Source: CAIJMU01 sp035530275 (GTDB taxonomy: Bacteria > Spirochaetota > Spirochaetia > Treponematales > Rectinemataceae). From it: a stretch of 64,000 nucleotides of DNA. The translations under genes were made by a program, and so were the position numbers. The stretch is from positions 1 through 64,000 of the forward strand of contig DATKVC010000002.1 in the NCBI GenBank assembly GCA_035530275.1, in the 5' to 3' direction. Of the stretch, positions 16,663-25,812 are shown in pieces. The stretch's first letter is position 1; every line of letters begins with the position of its first letter. Under the pieces are notes generated by a model. That model saw only the letters and a list, made by a program, of their open reading frames with translations. It was not told where the DNA came from and did not search any database.

Positions 16663-18417
16663 ATGTCCATCGAATCGAAGCGCGAGAATTTCGCGCTAAT
16701 CCGAGAAATCAGGAAACACACGGCATTCGCGGTCTTCGGTATCATCGCCCTCTTCCTTTTTTCGAGCGAACTGCTGGACTCCATCTTCAACAACTCCCTC
16801 GACGCCCGCGGCTTCGGCCTCGGGGCGAGGATCCTCTTTTCCTTCAAGCCCGTCGTGATCGCCCTTTACGGCGTGCTCTGCGTGACCCTCTACGCGACGA
16901 TCATGTGGTATCTCCGTCCCCTCCTCCGCTACCTCGCGAACGGTCAGGATCACCAGAGGGCCCGCGTCGCGGCCGTCAACGTGCCCTGGGTCATCATCAT
17001 ATTCCAGCTCGCCGGTTGGACGATCGGAACGCTGCTCTATTACTCCCTCGAGCAGTGGCGGGCCGAAAGCGGCATTCCCTTCTGGATAGGGTTGCTCCTC
17101 AAGCTCGGTACGGGGCTCCCCGCCGGCGTCTACCTGTCCATAGTCTTCAACCTCATCCTGATTCCCACCAAGCGGCGTCTCGGCATCGTCGAGATGCACC
17201 GCAACGAAAACGATCTCTTCTCCCGATGGCGGGACCTCATCGCCGTGGCCGCGGCGGCCGTTTTCATGACGGTCAATTACAGCTACATCATCTACTATTT
17301 CTCGAAGGCCTCGGTGCGGCTCACCTTCGCCGATTTCTACGGACCCCTCGTCGTCATCGGCTTCGTGTTCACAGGCGTTTCCGTGGGCCTGATCGTCGCC
17401 TCGAAGGCCGAGTACCGCGTCCAGATCGAGTCGATCCAGTCTGTCCTTCGCGAGATGGCCGCCGGCAGGGCGGGCTCGGGCCAACGCATCCAGATTCTCA
17501 ACTTCAACGAGCTCGGGCAGACGGCGTCATACGTCAACGTCATCCTCGACGACTTCGCCAACATGCTCGCGCGCATCAGCGATACTTCGAACCGCCTCGC
17601 CGAGTCGTCCCAGCGGCTCTCGGTGACCGGTCAGGAGAATGCCGCGCACAGCAACCAGCAGGCGGCGAGCACGGCCGAGATCGTCTCGACCATGGAAAAC
17701 CTCGACAGGCTTTCGTCGGACATCGGCCGGCAGGTGAAGCAGGTCGAGGATCAGTCGGTGCGCATGAAAGAGGGCGTGTACGACGGCTCCACGATCACCA
17801 AGGAGAACATCGCGAAGATGCAGGAGCTGAGCTCCTCGTATTCCGGGACCATAGACGCCATGAACAGTCTCGGCGCGCAGATCGTCGGCATCTGGGAGAT
17901 CGTGAAGATCATCACGGGCATCGCGGGACAGATCAAGATCATCGCCTTCAACGCCGCGCTCGAAGCCTCTTCGGCGGGCGAGGCGGGGAGGAATTTCGAG
18001 ATCGTCGCGGGCGAGATCAGAAGGCTCGCCGACAGCACGGTCTCGTCGACCAACGAGATCCGCGCCAAGATCGGGGATATCCAGCGCGCCTCGGATGCGG
18101 TGGTCGTCTCCTCCGAGTCGGACACGCTCAAGATACAGGACGCCCGCGAGATGTCGCTCAGGCTCGAGAAGGTCTTCGAGACCATCCTGGATTCCTCCGA
18201 GACCTCCTCGGAATCGGCGATGATGGTGAGGACGGCGGTGGAACAGCAGATCGGCGCCTTCGAGCAGGTGCTCGCCACGCTGCGCCAGATCGCCGAGGGG
18301 ATTCGGGCTTTTGCCGGGTCGATAGAGGAGACGAGCGTCACGACCGACGCCCTGCGCGGGCTCGTGGAGGATCTCAACTCCATCGTGGAGCGCGCGGGCG
18401 AGAGGGAGGCGAAATGA
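16663..18417 (+). CDS. Methyl-accepting chemotaxis protein with six-TM sensor region
   Basis: 584 residues from the ATG at 16663, which has AAGGAG 11 bases upstream; the frame is open further upstream but without a convincing start. Residues ~20-260 hold six hydrophobic helices (for example VVIALYGVLCVTLYATIMWYL and FYGPLVVIGFVFTGVSVGLIV) with only short loops and no periplasmic Cache domain. The signal is therefore probably sensed in or at the membrane. A short HAMP-like linker (~265-310) leads to a coiled-coil signalling domain. Its tip reads IKIIAFNAALEASSAGEAGR instead of the usual NLLALNAAIEAARAGE. This diverged tip is shared by all three receptors here, which suggests they form one array with this CheA/CheW. 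First gene of the operon. Confidence 0.88.
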   Translation: MSIESKRENFALIREIRKHTAFAVFGIIALFLFSSELLDSIFNNSLDARGFGLGARILFSFKPVVIALYGVLCVTLYATIMWYLRPLLRYLANGQDHQRARVAAVNVPWVIIIFQLAGWTIGTLLYYSLEQWRAESGIPFWIGLLLKLGTGLPAGVYLSIVFNLILIPTKRRLGIVEMHRNENDLFSRWRDLIAVAAAAVFMTVNYSYIIYYFSKASVRLTFADFYGPLVVIGFVFTGVSVGLIVASKAEYRVQIESIQSVLREMAAGRAGSGQRIQILNFNELGQTASYVNVILDDFANMLARISDTSNRLAESSQRLSVTGQENAAHSNQQAASTAEIVSTMENLDRLSSDIGRQVKQVEDQSVRMKEGVYDGSTITKENIAKMQELSSSYSGTIDAMNSLGAQIVGIWEIVKIITGIAGQIKIIAFNAALEASSAGEAGRNFEIVAGEIRRLADSTVSSTNEIRAKIGDIQRASDAVVVSSESDTLKIQDAREMSLRLEKVFETILDSSETSSESAMMVRTAVEQQIGAFEQVLATLRQIAEGIRAFAGSIEETSVTTDALRGLVEDLNSIVERAGEREAK

Positions 18418-20414
18418 CGAAGCTCCGACGCGTGATCGAGGTCGATCCGGACAAGTGCGTCAACTGCCACGCTTGCATCGCCGCTTGCCCCGTCAAGTAC
18501 TGCAACGACGGCACGGGCAGCCACGTGGAGGTCAACCCCGACCTCTGCATCGCCTGCGGATCCTGCATCGCCGCCTGCACCCACGGGGCCCGCAGGGGGC
18601 TGGACGATTTCGATCGCTGGATGGCCGCGGTCCGTTCCGGAGAGCGGATGATCGCGATTTCGGCGCCCTCGATAGCGGCCAACTTCCCCGGCAAGTACCT
18701 CCGCGTGCATGGCTGGCTCCGGAGCCTCGGGGTGAGGGATTTCTTCGACGTGAGCTTCGGCGCCGAGCTCACGATCAAGTCTTACGCCGACCACATCCAT
18801 CGCGCCGAACCGGCGACGGTCATCGCCCAGCCCTGCGCGGCCGTGGTCACCTACATCGAGCTGTACCAGCCCGAACTCCTGCCATATCTGGCTCCCGCCG
18901 ACAGCCCGATGCTCCACCTCATCAAGATGATCCGCGAGTATTTCCCGGTCTACAACGGCTACAGGATCCTCGTCCTCTCCCCCTGTTACGCGAAGCGAAG
19001 GGAATTCGACGAGACCGGCCTGGGGGACTACAACGTGACCTTCAAGTCCCTCGCCGAGCATATCGCAGCCGAAGGCATTGACCTCGACGCCTATCCGGAG
19101 GTCGACTTCGTCGGTGATCGGGCAGAGCGTGCCGTCCTCTTCTCCTCCCCCGGCGGGCTCCAGAGGACCCTGGCGCGGGACAACCCCTCCGTGGCGGCCC
19201 GCGGGAGGAAGATCGAGGGCCCCGAAATCCTCTACGACTATCTCCGGAAGCTCCCCTCCATGATCAACCTCGGTTACGCGCCCCTCCTCGTGGACTGCCT
19301 GAATTGCGACATGGGATGCAATGGAGGGCCCGGCACCTTGAACCGCGACAAATCCCGGGACGAGGTGGAGACCCTCGTCGAGCGTCGGGGAGAGACCGCG
19401 CGCGCGGCGTACCGGAGCCGCGGCCTCGCCTCCTCCGAGAAGACAGCCAAGAGAAGGCTGGCGGGGATCCTCGCGAAATACTGGAAGCCGGGGCTCTACT
19501 CGCGAAGTTACCGAGACCTCTCGGGCAACGGCGGCCTCAGGAGACCGAGCGAGGCGGAGTTCGCGCGGATCTACCGGAGCATGCACAAGCGAGAGGAAAA
19601 GGACTTCCTCAACTGCGGCGCCTGCGGCTACCACAACTGCGAGTCCATGGCGATCGCCATCCACAACAACCTCAATAAAGCGAGCAATTGCTTCCATTAT
19701 GAGCGCGCGAGCCGCCTCGAGATGACCGTCATGCTCTTTGCCAGCATCAGGGAGTCGGCCGAAAGGCTCTCGGCCGCCCTCCTCAGGCTGACGACGCAGG
19801 AAGCCGGCGACGGGGACGGCGAGGTCGTTTCGATGCACGACATAGCCCTCATCAGCAGCGAGACCAGGCAGGCCATCGAGACGGGCATGGGATACATCGA
19901 TTCCACCATCTCGACGATCGAGGGCATCCGCTCGTCCAACGACCTCACGGCCGAGCACATGGCGAGCCTCATCGAGCAGATCGACAGCGTTTCCGAGATA
20001 CTCGGTATCATCTCCGGCATCGCCGACCAGACCAAGATCATCGCCTTTAACGCCGAACTCGAGGCTTCCGCGGCCGGAAATACGGGCAGGAGCTTCGAGA
20101 TCGTCGCGGCCGAGATCCGGAGGCTCGCGAACAGCACGGTCGCCGCGACGGCCAGGATCAAGCAAAAGATCGAGGGCATCCAGGCATCCGCGCTCAGTCT
20201 CCGCAGTTATTCCCGCCGCGAGAGCGAAAGCGTCCGGGCGGGGGTGGAATTGACCGACAAGCTTCGCGACGTGTTCACCCATCTCGCCGAGTATTCGTCC
20301 GAGTCGGACAGGAAGATCGGGAGCTCGGTCAAGTCCCAGGTGGAGACCTTCAATCGCACACTCGGGGAGCTCGACAGGATCATCGGCGAGCTCGACCAGT
20401 ACGGCGCGAGATAG
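18414..20414 (+). CDS. [FeFe]-hydrogenase-like iron-sulfur sensor fused to MCP signalling domain
   Basis: 666 residues; ATG overlaps the previous stop (ATGA). Domains in order: two ferredoxin [4Fe-4S] sites (Cys15/18/21/25 and Cys45/48/51/55); an [FeFe]-hydrogenase large-subunit domain (~75-310) with H-cluster-type cysteines at Cys141 (AQPCAA), Cys191 (LSPCYAKRREF), Cys298 and Cys302 (CDMGCNGG); another [4Fe-4S] site, Cys401/404/409/426 (CGACGYHNC...C); and an MCP signalling domain (~440-666, tip KIIAFNAELEASAAGNTGR). No TM helix, so it is cytoplasmic. The first H-cluster motif lacks the catalytic TSCCP form, so sensing of H2, CO or redox state is likelier than catalysis, as in group C sensory hydrogenases. 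No hydE/F/G maturases are in the window. Confidence 0.88.
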   Translation: MTKLRRVIEVDPDKCVNCHACIAACPVKYCNDGTGSHVEVNPDLCIACGSCIAACTHGARRGLDDFDRWMAAVRSGERMIAISAPSIAANFPGKYLRVHGWLRSLGVRDFFDVSFGAELTIKSYADHIHRAEPATVIAQPCAAVVTYIELYQPELLPYLAPADSPMLHLIKMIREYFPVYNGYRILVLSPCYAKRREFDETGLGDYNVTFKSLAEHIAAEGIDLDAYPEVDFVGDRAERAVLFSSPGGLQRTLARDNPSVAARGRKIEGPEILYDYLRKLPSMINLGYAPLLVDCLNCDMGCNGGPGTLNRDKSRDEVETLVERRGETARAAYRSRGLASSEKTAKRRLAGILAKYWKPGLYSRSYRDLSGNGGLRRPSEAEFARIYRSMHKREEKDFLNCGACGYHNCESMAIAIHNNLNKASNCFHYERASRLEMTVMLFASIRESAERLSAALLRLTTQEAGDGDGEVVSMHDIALISSETRQAIETGMGYIDSTISTIEGIRSSNDLTAEHMASLIEQIDSVSEILGIISGIADQTKIIAFNAELEASAAGNTGRSFEIVAAEIRRLANSTVAATARIKQKIEGIQASALSLRSYSRRESESVRAGVELTDKLRDVFTHLAEYSSESDRKIGSSVKSQVETFNRTLGELDRIIGELDQYGAR

Positions 20415-20424
20415 GGGAGGGGCG

Positions 20425-22449
20425 ATGCTACCCAACGATGATGAAGCGAGCCCGGCGGCTCCCCTGTCCCGGGCCGCCGCGGTTCCGCGGTCCCGGGATC
20501 GAAGGAAGATGGTCGATGTCCTGCCCCGCGCGACGGCGGCGATCCTCGCGATCGTCGCGGTCGCGACGCTGGTCGCCTTCGCGGCGCTCTCGCGGAACTG
20601 GATCGATCGCCGGGCCGGGGAGGAGGCGGAGGAGGCGCTGAGCGCCGCCCACGCCGCATTCCAGGAGCGGATCGCCGATACGGTCTCGGCCTATCTCGGC
20701 GCGAGGGCCGAGGCGGTGATGGACTTCGCAACCCGGCCCGACCTTGGTCCGCGCGGCCAGACGGTCGGAGCCCGCCTCGCGTCCTCCTCGCGGCGACTTT
20801 CCGCGGACAGCGCATTCGCTCGCGAGGTGGGCGAAACTTTCGCCCTCCTCGACGGGCACGGCCGATGGGTCGTCGCTCCGCAAGCGAAGGCGAAGGAAGG
20901 AGGCGACGCCGAATTCGCCCGACGCGTCCTCGCCGCCGGACGGGGCTATCTGGAATTCCCCTCGGAAGCCCGGGGAGGCCTGCTCGAATCGGCGTGGATC
21001 GAACAGTACGCACCCGGCGATCTTTATGTCGTCGTCCTGGCCGACCGGGAGCCTCTCTTCCTTCACCTCGCCGCCGCGTACTCCGGGGCATCCACGGTCG
21101 CATCGACGAAAGGCGGCGGAGACTCCTTCCTCGTCGACTCCGACAGAAGACTCGTTTGGGGGAAGGATCGATTCTCCCTGGCCGGACTGGCGACCTCCGC
21201 CTCGAGAAGGGTGGAGAAGAACGGAAGGGCCTTCCTCCTCGAGACAGCGCCCTTGGGAAACGGCCCCTGGATCATCGTGTCGGCGACCGCTCTCGAGCCC
21301 TATCTCCGCCTCTCCGCGGCCCTCACGGTAGCCGCGGCTCTCGCCCTCCTACTCCTGGGCATCGGAGCCCTCGTCGCCCAGCGGCTTCTCCTCGCGCGAG
21401 CATTCGGTCCCATCGGGGGGATCGACGGGATCGCCAAGGCGCTGTCCGGAGGCGACCTCTCGCCGCGGATCGGCGCGGAAAACGACGATGAGATCGGCGA
21501 GTTCGCGGATCTCTTCGACCGCGTCATGGACGAGTTCTCGGCCCTGGTGACCAAGATGAAATCGGCTATCGGCAGCTTGGCCGAATCGATCCAGAACCTC
21601 AGCGCCTCGACCCAGCAAATCGCGAGCACCTCGAACGAACAGGCGGCGTCGGTTAAGGAGGTCCTGAGCACGATGGAGGATTCCGACCGTCTCTCGAAGG
21701 CCGTCGAGGTCAAGATCGACGAGGTGGCGAAGATCGCCAACCACACCAAGGACAACGTCGCGCGCGGATTCGAGCTCATCCAGAGCAGTCTCGGGAAGAT
21801 GGACGAGATCCGCAGCACAAACTCCGAGACCCTCGTGGGCATAAAGACGCTCGGCGACCAGATCGAGACCATCTGGGACATCGTCAACATCATCAACGAC
21901 ATAGCCGACCAGACCAAGATCATCGCCTTCAACGCGGAGCTCGAGGCCGCGGCGGCCGGCGACGCGGGCAAGAATTTCCGGATCGTCGCCGGGGAGATCA
22001 GGCGACTCGCGGACGGGACCGTCGAATCGACCAACGAGATCAAGTCGAAGATCAACGAGATCCAGCGCGCCTCGGACAAGCTCATCCTCGCGTCGGAGCG
22101 GGGGACCCAGCGGATCAGGGAAGGTTGGGACGTCTCCACCAAGATACGCGGCGTCTTCGAGGACGTGCTTCGCTCGAGCGAGATTTCGGCGAGTTCGGCG
22201 AACGACATAAGTCGCTCCATCAGGATGCAGGTGCTTTCCTTCGAGCAGATATTCCAGACGCTCAAACAGATATCGGAGAGCATCGACAGTTTCGTCCAGT
22301 CGACCTCCTACACGACGGAGGTGTCGGAGCTCCTCAATTCCGTCTCCCTGTCCTTCAGGAACCAGATCGCCGCCTACACCCTCCATCGCCCCGTTCCGGA
22401 ATCCGCCGAAGCGCCCGAAGGCCGCGGCTTCGTCGTCGGAGGCCCATGA
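20425..22449 (+). CDS. Transmembrane methyl-accepting chemotaxis protein
   Basis: 674 residues; GGGGAGGGG precedes the ATG. TM1 lies at about residues 35-57 (AAILAIVAVATLVAFAAL). A ~235-residue periplasmic domain follows, Cache-like in length and pattern (ETFALLDGHGRWVVAPQ). TM2 is about 293-320 (AALTVAAALALLLLGIGALV). Then come a HAMP domain (~322-375, ending NDDEIGEFADLFDRVMDEF) and a signalling domain whose tip is KIIAFNAELEAAAAGDAGK. This is the conventional receptor of the operon; its ligand cannot be predicted. The stop overlaps the cheW start. Confidence 0.9.
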   Translation: MLPNDDEASPAAPLSRAAAVPRSRDRRKMVDVLPRATAAILAIVAVATLVAFAALSRNWIDRRAGEEAEEALSAAHAAFQERIADTVSAYLGARAEAVMDFATRPDLGPRGQTVGARLASSSRRLSADSAFAREVGETFALLDGHGRWVVAPQAKAKEGGDAEFARRVLAAGRGYLEFPSEARGGLLESAWIEQYAPGDLYVVVLADREPLFLHLAAAYSGASTVASTKGGGDSFLVDSDRRLVWGKDRFSLAGLATSASRRVEKNGRAFLLETAPLGNGPWIIVSATALEPYLRLSAALTVAAALALLLLGIGALVAQRLLLARAFGPIGGIDGIAKALSGGDLSPRIGAENDDEIGEFADLFDRVMDEFSALVTKMKSAIGSLAESIQNLSASTQQIASTSNEQAASVKEVLSTMEDSDRLSKAVEVKIDEVAKIANHTKDNVARGFELIQSSLGKMDEIRSTNSETLVGIKTLGDQIETIWDIVNIINDIADQTKIIAFNAELEAAAAGDAGKNFRIVAGEIRRLADGTVESTNEIKSKINEIQRASDKLILASERGTQRIREGWDVSTKIRGVFEDVLRSSEISASSANDISRSIRMQVLSFEQIFQTLKQISESIDSFVQSTSYTTEVSELLNSVSLSFRNQIAAYTLHRPVPESAEAPEGRGFVVGGP

Positions 22450-22952
22450 TGGACAACGCCTCGATCCTCAAGATCATGAGCGAGAGGCGCTCGAGGGGAC
22501 GCCAGCGTACGGAGCCGGAGGAGAGCCTCGTCAAGTACGTGGTGTTCACCATCGGCGAGCGTCCCTACGCCCTCGCCGCCGACGAGGTCCGCGAGATATC
22601 CTTCGACAACGAGCTGCACTACGTGCCTTTTCTGCCGCCCTATGTGAGCGGCTACGCGAACAGGCACGGCCTTCCCTACACCGTCCTCGACCTCCGCGTG
22701 CTCTTCGAGAAGCGGGCCCTCGATTCGCGCTCCCTCCTCATCCTCAACGCGGACGACGACCAGCTCGCCCTCCTCGTCAGCGGGGTGGACGAGATCGTCA
22801 AACTTCCGGCGGCTTCGGTCCATCCCCTGGTTTCGGAAGAGGAAAGCGCGCGGTATTTCTCCAACGCCATCACCGTGAAGGATCGCGAAGTCTTCGTCCT
22901 CAACCTCTCCACGATACTCCGGCGCCTGGAGCGGGACGTTGAGCGAAGCTGA
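22446..22952 (+). CDS. cheW: CheW chemotaxis coupling protein
   Basis: 168 residues from ATG 22446, overlapping the stop of the receptor gene. After a basic ~30-residue N-terminal extension the CheW fold is clear: YVVFTIGERPYALAADEVRE, YVPFLPPYVSGYANRHG, PYTVLDLRVLF and DDQLALLVSGVDEIV. It bridges receptors to the CheA P5 domain in the cytoplasmic array. Being encoded with its receptors and CheA suggests a dedicated array. Confidence 0.9.
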   Translation: MMDNASILKIMSERRSRGRQRTEPEESLVKYVVFTIGERPYALAADEVREISFDNELHYVPFLPPYVSGYANRHGLPYTVLDLRVLFEKRALDSRSLLILNADDDQLALLVSGVDEIVKLPAASVHPLVSEEESARYFSNAITVKDREVFVLNLSTILRRLERDVERS

Positions 22953-23493
22953 TTCCCTCCGGGCGATTCTCCTTCGATACGAGGGCGTCCATTTTCTCCT
23001 CAACAGGGAGCAATGCGGATCGAGCCGTTTCGTCGCGGAGTCCCCGAAAAGGTCCTCCGGCAATCCCTACCTCAGGGAAGTCCTGCGCTCGGGCGAGGTC
23101 CGCACCCTGCTTTTCGATCTCGATCTCTTCCTCGTCGATACCTTTCGCTTGCGTCCAGGCGGGGCCGCGCAGCTCGCACTGATGGTCGGCCTCGGGTCCC
23201 TCGGCGAGGGAAGCCGGACCATGCTGGGAAAGACCGTCTTTCCGCGCCTCGGATCCCTTGCCCTCGACCGGGGCAGCATTGCCTTCCGGGTGCCCTCGAA
23301 CGCCGTGACGCGGAGCCTCGACCTCGGCGAACTCGAACCCAACGGCAGGGCTATCCGGAAACCCCTGCTGCGCCGCGGCATCGTAGCCCTCCACCTCATG
23401 GAAGGCTCGATGGGCTTCCTCCTCGATCTCGATCGACTCGTCGCCTCGGGATCCCTCTTCGCCGTAACGGCGAGGGAAGGGGAGTCGGGGTGA
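22939..23493 (+). CDS. Unrecognised chemosensory-operon protein, possibly a degenerate CheW-like domain
   Basis: 184 residues, starting at TTG 22939 inside the end of cheW; the next in-frame ATG is far downstream. It ends in an overlap with the GTG of cheB, so it is translationally coupled on both sides. I do not recognise the family. It has alternating hydrophobic strands (TLLFDLDLFLVDTFRL, GIVALHLMEGSMGFLLDLDR) that recall a CheW-type beta-barrel, but the CheW landmarks are missing. No signal peptide and no TM helix. Candidates are a second coupling or adaptor protein, or a scaffold specific to this array. Confidence 0.6.
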   Translation: MSEADSLRAILLRYEGVHFLLNREQCGSSRFVAESPKRSSGNPYLREVLRSGEVRTLLFDLDLFLVDTFRLRPGGAAQLALMVGLGSLGEGSRTMLGKTVFPRLGSLALDRGSIAFRVPSNAVTRSLDLGELEPNGRAIRKPLLRRGIVALHLMEGSMGFLLDLDRLVASGSLFAVTAREGESG

Positions 23494-24527
23494 CGGCGCT
23501 CATCGTCGATGATTCGATCCTGATGCGGAACATCGAGAAGGAGGTATTCCGCGGCTCCGCGATTCGCGTCGTCGGGGAAGGGAGCGATGGCCGCCAAGCC
23601 CTCGCCCTGAATCGGGAACTCAGGCCCGACCTGATCGTCATGGATATCAACATGCCCATCATGGACGGACTGGCGGCCACGACGGCCATCATGGCCGATC
23701 GTCCGACGGCCATCATCATCTTCTCGAACGAGGTCGCGGCGACGAACTCCTTCCGGGCCATCCAGGCCGGCGCCGTCGACGTCCTCCCGAAACCCGACAT
23801 CGACGAATTCAACGATCGGGCCTACGTGGAGCGCTTCATCGCGAGTCTCCTCTCGGCGGCCACGGCATTTCGCGACAACCGGGACCGCAGGGGCCGGACG
23901 AACTCGCGCGAGGTTCTCCCGAATTCCGGAGCCGGCTTTGCGCGGCCGGCGGGGAGGCGGAGCGTCGAGGTCGTCGTCATCGGCGCCTCCACCGGAGGTC
24001 CCCCCGCCGTCCGCGACATCCTCCACGCCCTCCCCGCCGATTTTCCCGCGGGCATCGCGATCGTCCAGCACATCGAGGAACGCTTCGACAAGGGCTACGC
24101 GGCCTGGCTGCAAGGCGAATGCACGCTGACCGTGAGACTGGCCAAACAGGGCGACGTCCTCGCCTCCGGTCTCGTCCTCGTCGCCCCGGGAGGAAGGCAC
24201 CTCGTCTTCAGCCAGCGGAGCCTCGTCCTCGCCGACGACCCGCCCGTCGCCAATCAAAAACCGAGCGTCGACCGGCTTTTCGAGAGCGCCGCGGCGAGTC
24301 TCGGAGAGGGTCTCGCCGCCGTACTCCTGACCGGCATGGGCTCCGACGGGGCAGAGGGACTCGGCAAGGTGCGCGAGGCGGGTGGCCTCACCATAGCCCA
24401 GGATGAGGCGAGCTCCCTCATCTTCGGCATGCCAAAGGCCGCCATCGAGCGCGGGGCCGCCCTCCGCGTCCTCGGCCTTCGCGACATTCCGGCCGCCCTC
24501 CTCGAGGCAGTGGGCCGTCATGGATGA
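23490..24527 (+). CDS. cheB: CheB receptor methylesterase/response regulator
   Basis: 345 residues from GTG 23490, overlapping the previous stop. The receiver domain spans ~3-120, with acidic pair Asp7/Asp8, phospho-acceptor Asp52 (IVMDINMPIMDG) and Lys101. A linker (~121-155) leads to the methylesterase domain with the catalytic triad Ser167 (GASTGG), His194 (VQHIEERF) and Asp286 (TGMGSDGAEG). It removes receptor methyl groups or deamidates Gln, under phosphorylation by CheA. All key residues are present. The last bases overlap cheR. Confidence 0.94.
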   Translation: MTALIVDDSILMRNIEKEVFRGSAIRVVGEGSDGRQALALNRELRPDLIVMDINMPIMDGLAATTAIMADRPTAIIIFSNEVAATNSFRAIQAGAVDVLPKPDIDEFNDRAYVERFIASLLSAATAFRDNRDRRGRTNSREVLPNSGAGFARPAGRRSVEVVVIGASTGGPPAVRDILHALPADFPAGIAIVQHIEERFDKGYAAWLQGECTLTVRLAKQGDVLASGLVLVAPGGRHLVFSQRSLVLADDPPVANQKPSVDRLFESAAASLGEGLAAVLLTGMGSDGAEGLGKVREAGGLTIAQDEASSLIFGMPKAAIERGAALRVLGLRDIPAALLEAVGRHG

Positions 24528-25812
24528 GTCCTTTCTCTCCGGGGCCGAGGCCGCCCTGGAATCATTCACCGGGATCAGGTCGCAGGACGCCAATCGAGCC
24601 CATTTCCGCCGCGTCATCCTCAAACACGCGGCGGGCCTCGGTCTCAGTCCCGAACGCTACGTCGCCGGCCTCCCCCGCGACGAGACGGCGCTTCGCCGCC
24701 TCGTCAACGCAGTGGCGATCGGCGAGACCTATTTTTTCAGGGAAGCCCGGCAATTCAAGGTGCTGCGGGATCACGTTATCCCCCGTCTGAGGAGGCCGGC
24801 CGAAATCCTGCGATGCTGGAGTGCGAGCTGCTCCACGGGGGAGGAGGCGGTGAGCATGGCGACCCTTCTCGCCGAAACCCTCGCCTCCGGGGAGGGTGCC
24901 GGGTTCGAGCTGCACGCCTCGGACATCAATGACGAATCCCTCGACAGGTTCCGGAGCGGCGTCTTTCCGCGTTCCTCCTTCAGGAAAGACGGGGAGGAAT
25001 TCCATCCTTCCCTTGAGCGCCGGATCTCGGGAGGGGATCATCGAAGCGTCAGCATCGATCCTTCCCTCCTTGCATCGATCTTCATCCATCGCCTCAATCT
25101 GTCCAGTGATCCCCTCGACGCGATCCCGAACGGTCTCGACCTCATCCTCCTCCGCAACACCCTCCTCTACATGTCCCAGGAAAGTAGGGACAGGATCGTC
25201 GATCGGGTCGCCTCGAGGTTGCGCGAGGGCGGCGTCCTCTTTCTCGCGACGAGCGAAATTCCCTTCGTCCGCTGCGAGGGGCTCAGGCTCGAGGAGCGCG
25301 ACAAGGCGTACTTCCTCGTCCGCGATACGGGGGGGCAGGGCCGCGAAGCCCTGGGCGGGGCGGCCTCCGCGACGTCCAAGGCTCGTTCCCGGTCGGTCGG
25401 CGCGCCAGCGGCAGTCTCGAAAAGCCAGGGTCCAGCAACCGCCTCGGACCGCTATGATTTTCACGCTTCGGCCCCTTCCTTCGACCAAGCCCTCGCCCTC
25501 TACGATGAAGGACGAATCATGGCCGCGTCGGGCGACGTTTCGGCGGCTGCCGGAAAATTCGGAGAGGCCCTCGAAGCCGACCCTTCCTTCTGGCCCGCGC
25601 GTTTCCGCGGAGCCTGCCTGGACGCGGCCCTTTCGAAGCGACGCGCCCGCCGCGGCTTCGAGCGCTGCATCGCGGACATGGACCTGATGGACGATGCCGC
25701 GCGCGAGCGATTCGCGGCCGTGCTCGATGATTTCAATAGCGCCTATTTTCGCCGCATGTGCGAAAGGTGGATCGAGAGACTGGACGGCAGCGGGGGACGG
25801 ACATGTCGATAA
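24520..25812 (+). CDS. cheR: CheR receptor methyltransferase with C-terminal extension
   Basis: 430 residues from ATG 24520, overlapping the end of cheB. The N-terminal helical CheR domain includes IGETYFFRE (68-76). The SAM-binding domain has CWSASCSTGEEAVSMA (99-114), ASDINDESL and LDLILLRNTLLYM. At ~270 residues the CheR core ends. A ~160-residue extension follows: a low-complexity linker and a TPR-like helical stretch (ALYDEGRIMAASGDVSAAAGKFGEA). Such TPR extensions are known in CheR proteins of non-flagellar systems. The stop overlaps cheA. Confidence 0.92.
   Translation: MDESFLSGAEAALESFTGIRSQDANRAHFRRVILKHAAGLGLSPERYVAGLPRDETALRRLVNAVAIGETYFFREARQFKVLRDHVIPRLRRPAEILRCWSASCSTGEEAVSMATLLAETLASGEGAGFELHASDINDESLDRFRSGVFPRSSFRKDGEEFHPSLERRISGGDHRSVSIDPSLLASIFIHRLNLSSDPLDAIPNGLDLILLRNTLLYMSQESRDRIVDRVASRLREGGVLFLATSEIPFVRCEGLRLEERDKAYFLVRDTGGQGREALGGAASATSKARSRSVGAPAAVSKSQGPATASDRYDFHASAPSFDQALALYDEGRIMAASGDVSAAAGKFGEALEADPSFWPARFRGACLDAALSKRRARRGFERCIADMDLMDDAARERFAAVLDDFNSAYFRRMCERWIERLDGSGGRTCR

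Noticed and set aside
18414..20414. Reading the hydrogenase-like protein as a catalytic [FeFe]-hydrogenase
   Set aside because: The first H-cluster motif is AQPCAA rather than TSCCP, an MCP domain replaces electron-transfer partners, and there are no maturation genes in the window.
17751..20435. Very long open frame (894 codons) on the minus strand opposite the chemosensory genes
   Set aside because: High-GC shadow of the plus-strand genes: it has no domain, no ribosome-binding site and a biased composition (Asp/Arg/Gly/Val). The plus strand carries clear conserved domains over the same bases.
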